Translations under genes and position numbers: made by a program | Notes under the pieces: generated by a model | The model's input: only the letters and a program-made list of their open reading frames with translations | Database searches by the model: none | What the model was told of the DNA's origin: nothing | Part shown: positions 61,830 to 64,000 of the stretch, in pieces | How the letters are laid out: every line of letters begins with the position of its first letter | Numbering within the stretch: position 1 is the first letter of the stretch | Source: Agromyces larvae | GTDB taxonomy: Bacteria; Actinomycetota; Actinomycetes; Actinomycetales; Microbacteriaceae | DNA: 64,000 nt | Assembly: GCF_022811705.1 (NCBI RefSeq) | Contig: NZ_CP094528.1 | Location: 1,488,001 to 1,552,000 of the forward strand | Reading direction: 5' to 3'

Positions 61830-62216
61830 CGGAAGCCCGTCGAAGCCCGCTGAGCCCGTCGAAGCCCGTCGAAGCCCGCTGAGCCTGTCGAAGCGGAGCA
61901 GCCCCCTTCGACAAGCTCAGGGAGCATGAGCCGAAGCCCGCTGAGCCCGTCGAAGCGGACCAACCCCTTCGACAAGCTCAGGGAGCCGAGCCCGTCGAAG
62001 CCCGCTGAGCCCGTCGAAGCGGACCAGCCCCCTTCGACAAGCTCAGGGAGCATGAGCCGAAGCCCGCTGAGCCCGTCGAAGCGGACCAGCCCCCTTCGAC
62101 AAGCTCAGGGAGCATGAGCCGAAGCCCGCTGAGCCCGTCGAAGCGGACCAGCCCCCTTCGACAAGCTCAGGGAGCATGAGCCGAAGCCGACCCAGCCCCC
62201 TTCGACAAGCTCAGGG
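61830..62216. repeat. REP-like array with 62-bp period
   Basis: CTTCGACAAGCTCAGGG occurs at 61906, 61967, 62032, 62094, 62156 and 62200. Between copies lie GCTGAGCCCGTCGAAG elements of opposite orientation, so each unit can fold as a hairpin. It fills most of the 475-base gap (61759-62233) before the protease gene. Confidence 0.95.
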
Positions 62217-62233
62217 GGCCGAGCCGTCGGTGT

Positions 62234-64000
62234 TCAGCCCTCGAAGGTGCCGAGGGTGACGTCGACCGACGTGCTCTTGCCGTCGCGGGTGTACGTGAGC
62301 GTCGCGTCCGACCCGCCGGCCCGCGCGCGCACCTGCGCGGTGAGGTCGGTCTGGTCCGAGATCGGCACGCCGTTGAACGAGGTGACGACGTCGCCCTCGC
62401 GCAGGCCCGCGGCCTCCGCCGCGCCGCCCGGGCTCACCTCGGTGATGAGGGCGCCGACCTCGGTCGCGTCATCCGCCGCCTGAGCCGACGTGACCGTCGC
62501 GCCCAGCAGGCCGTGCGTGGCCTCGCCGTTCTCGATGAGCTCGCTCGAGACGCGCTTGGCCAGGTTCGCGGGCACCGCGAACCCGACGCCGATGTTGCCG
62601 GCCTCGCCCGACGACCCGCCGGCCGAGAGGATCGCGACGTTGATGCCGATCAGCTTGCCGCTCGCGTCGAGCAGCGCACCGCCTGAGTTGCCGGGGTTGA
62701 TGGCCGCGTCGGTCTGCACCACCGGAATCGAGATGGTGCCGCTCGACTGGGTCTGCTGCTGCTGGCCCTCCTGGCCCGGGACGTCGAAGTTCCAGAAGTC
62801 GAAGGGGCTCTCCCCCTGCGGCTGCTGCTGCTCGTCGCCGTCGTCAGGGGTGGCCGGCGCCGCCGACGAGGCGACGTCGATGCTGCGGTTGAGCGCGCTG
62901 ACGATGCCGTTCGTGACGGTGCCCGACAGGCCGAGCGGCGCACCGATCGCGATCGCCGCGTCGCCCACGTTGAGCTTGTCGGAGTCGGCGAACTCGATCG
63001 GCTCGAGGCCCGAGGCATCCACCAGTTTGATGACCGCGAGGTCGCTGAGCGGGTCGGTGCCGATGAGCTCGGCACCCCACAGCCGACCGTCGCTGGTCTT
63101 GACCTGGATCGACGGATCGCCGGTCGCACCGTCGAGCGTGACGACGTGGGTGTTCGTGAGCACGTAGCCGTCCTCCGAGAGGATCACGCCCGACCCCGTG
63201 CCCGCACCCTGCTGGCTGGACACCGAGATGGTGACGACGCTCGGGCTGGCCGCCGCGGCGACCGCGGTGATCTGGTTCACCGAGTCGGGGTCGTTGACGA
63301 CGATGTTCTGCGGGGTCGCTGCGCTCGTGGACACCGCGGGCTGGTTCTCGTTGATGATGAGCGCGGTGATGCCCGCACCGCCCGCGCCGGCGACCAGGGC
63401 GGTCGCGACGATCGCGGCGGCGACGCCGAACCCGACGCGACGACGCTCGGGCTTGGGCTCGGCCGGCCGGGCGGTCGGCCCGCCGAACGCCGGCGGAACC
63501 TGGGGCACCGATCCGGGCAGCGGCTGGGTCGGCTGCGTCTGCCCCGGGGCCGGAGCCGCGGCGCCGGCGTACGGCAGCGGCGTCGTCGGCTGGGTCTGCG
63601 CGGCGGGCTGGTGCGAGTACTGCGCCGCGTGGTACGGCTGCGGAGACTGGCCCGGCGTGTACACGGTTCCGGTGGGCGCCGCGGGCGCCGCGGGGGCAGC
63701 CGGCGGGGCGACGGGCGCGGGAGCAGCGGTCGGCGCGGGCGCGGCAGCCGGTGCCGCGGCCGCCACCGGCGCGGCAGGTGCGGCAGGCGCCGCAGGCGCG
63801 GCCGGCGCAGCAGGCGCCGCAGCGGGCGCGACGGATGCCTCGTCGGCGACAAACCCGTCGGCCGGCGCCGCAGCAGCTGCCGCGGCGGGCGCAGCAGCCG
63901 CGGCGGTGCCGACCGGCTCGGCCGCAGCCGGTGCGGTTTCGGCGGTCTCGGTGGTCAGGGGCTCGGGAGCGGTCGGCTCCGGGGCCGCGCCGTTCTGGTT
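62234..64000 (-). CDS. HtrA/DegP-family membrane serine protease (partial)
   Basis: The frame runs open to the right edge. From there: a long Ala/Pro-rich cytosolic part (about 200 residues or more), a membrane helix (VGFGVAAAIVATALVAGAGGAGI), a trypsin-like domain with His in YVLTNTHVVTLDG, Asp in SDLAVIKLVDASG and the catalytic Ser in INPGNSGGALLDASG, an insert EEQQQPQ-like in the middle (Gln/Pro rich), and a PDZ domain (about the last 90 residues; GLREGDVVTSFNGVPI). Surface quality-control protease. The start lies beyond the window. Confidence 0.93.
   Translation of the reverse strand, partial: NQNGAAPEPTAPEPLTTETAETAPAAAEPVGTAAAAAPAAAAAAAPADGFVADEASVAPAAAPAAPAAPAAPAAPAAPVAAAAPAAAPAPTAAPAPVAPPAAPAAPAAPTGTVYTPGQSPQPYHAAQYSHQPAAQTQPTTPLPYAGAAAPAPGQTQPTQPLPGSVPQVPPAFGGPTARPAEPKPERRRVGFGVAAAIVATALVAGAGGAGITALIINENQPAVSTSAATPQNIVVNDPDSVNQITAVAAAASPSVVTISVSSQQGAGTGSGVILSEDGYVLTNTHVVTLDGATGDPSIQVKTSDGRLWGAELIGTDPLSDLAVIKLVDASGLEPIEFADSDKLNVGDAAIAIGAPLGLSGTVTNGIVSALNRSIDVASSAAPATPDDGDEQQQPQGESPFDFWNFDVPGQEGQQQQTQSSGTISIPVVQTDAAINPGNSGGALLDASGKLIGINVAILSAGGSSGEAGNIGVGFAVPANLAKRVSSELIENGEATHGLLGATVTSAQAADDATEVGALITEVSPGGAAEAAGLREGDVVTSFNGVPISDQTDLTAQVRARAGGSDATLTYTRDGKSTSVDVTLGTFEG

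Noticed and set aside
61830..62216. CRISPR-like periodic array
   Set aside because: The spacing (about 62 bp, once 44) and near-identical intervening sequence show tandem REP-type units rather than repeats with unique spacers; no cas genes are nearby.

Overview
The window is high-GC DNA from an actinobacterium. The tmRNA, the prfB/ftsE/ftsX/smpB block, an IdeR-type iron box, a DUF3039 protein, DUF222-HNH nuclease and DUF4244 Flp pilin genes, LAxTG cell-wall sorting signals and many leaderless genes (TAnnnT 6 to 8 bases before an ATG or GTG) point to the Microbacteriaceae (Agromyces-like). This placement is inferred from gene content, not from a database search.

Positions 1 to about 13,730 are the right-hand part of a temperate phage or phage-derived element inserted at the 3' end of a tRNA-Lys(CTT) gene. 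A tyrosine integrase lies next to the tRNA. Further left are two accessory genes, a CI-like repressor, and a divergent switch region. From the switch, a 10.9 kb leftward early operon of small overlapping genes runs off the left edge: Cro-like and excisionase-like regulators, a RuvC-like resolvase, a Cas4/RecE-type exonuclease, RecT, many small unknown proteins, an HNH protein, a replication initiator with iteron-like repeats inside its gene, a putative helicase loader and a DnaB-type helicase. No structural genes are visible. The other attachment site must lie left of the window.

Positions 13.9 to 28.2 kb hold chromosomal genes: HisN-like phosphatase, EamA exporter, LysR regulator, a DUF2249-cupin fusion, tmRNA (ssrA), SIMPL protein, protein phosphatase, a divergent ArsR/OsmC-ACT redox locus with a perfect operator, smpB, ftsX, ftsE, a cell-wall anchored beta-propeller/PKD protein inserted in opposite orientation, prfB and an MFS exporter. 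A Tad/Flp pilus operon (28.2 to 33.0 kb) is followed by a sortable alkaline phosphatase, tRNA-Leu(TAG), an LLM oxidoreductase, an iron-regulated heme oxygenase, a DedA protein, a CDF zinc exporter, the rdgB-rph-murI operon, pncB, and an ABC exporter whose ATPase has a 300-residue repeat-rich N-terminal extension.

From 46.5 to 61.8 kb genes for a teichoic-acid-like cell-wall glycopolymer are assembled: a nucleotidyltransferase, a TagGH/Wzm-Wzt type ABC transporter, a CDP-glycerol glycerophosphotransferase-like enzyme, two GT2 glycosyltransferases and a CDP-alcohol phosphatidyltransferase. This locus is scarred: a decayed UvrD/PD-(D/E)XK helicase-nuclease, a 560-bp partial duplication of the glycerophosphotransferase gene, a DUF222-HNH gene and several simple repeats. 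The window ends with a REP-like repeat array and an HtrA-family protease that continues past the right edge.
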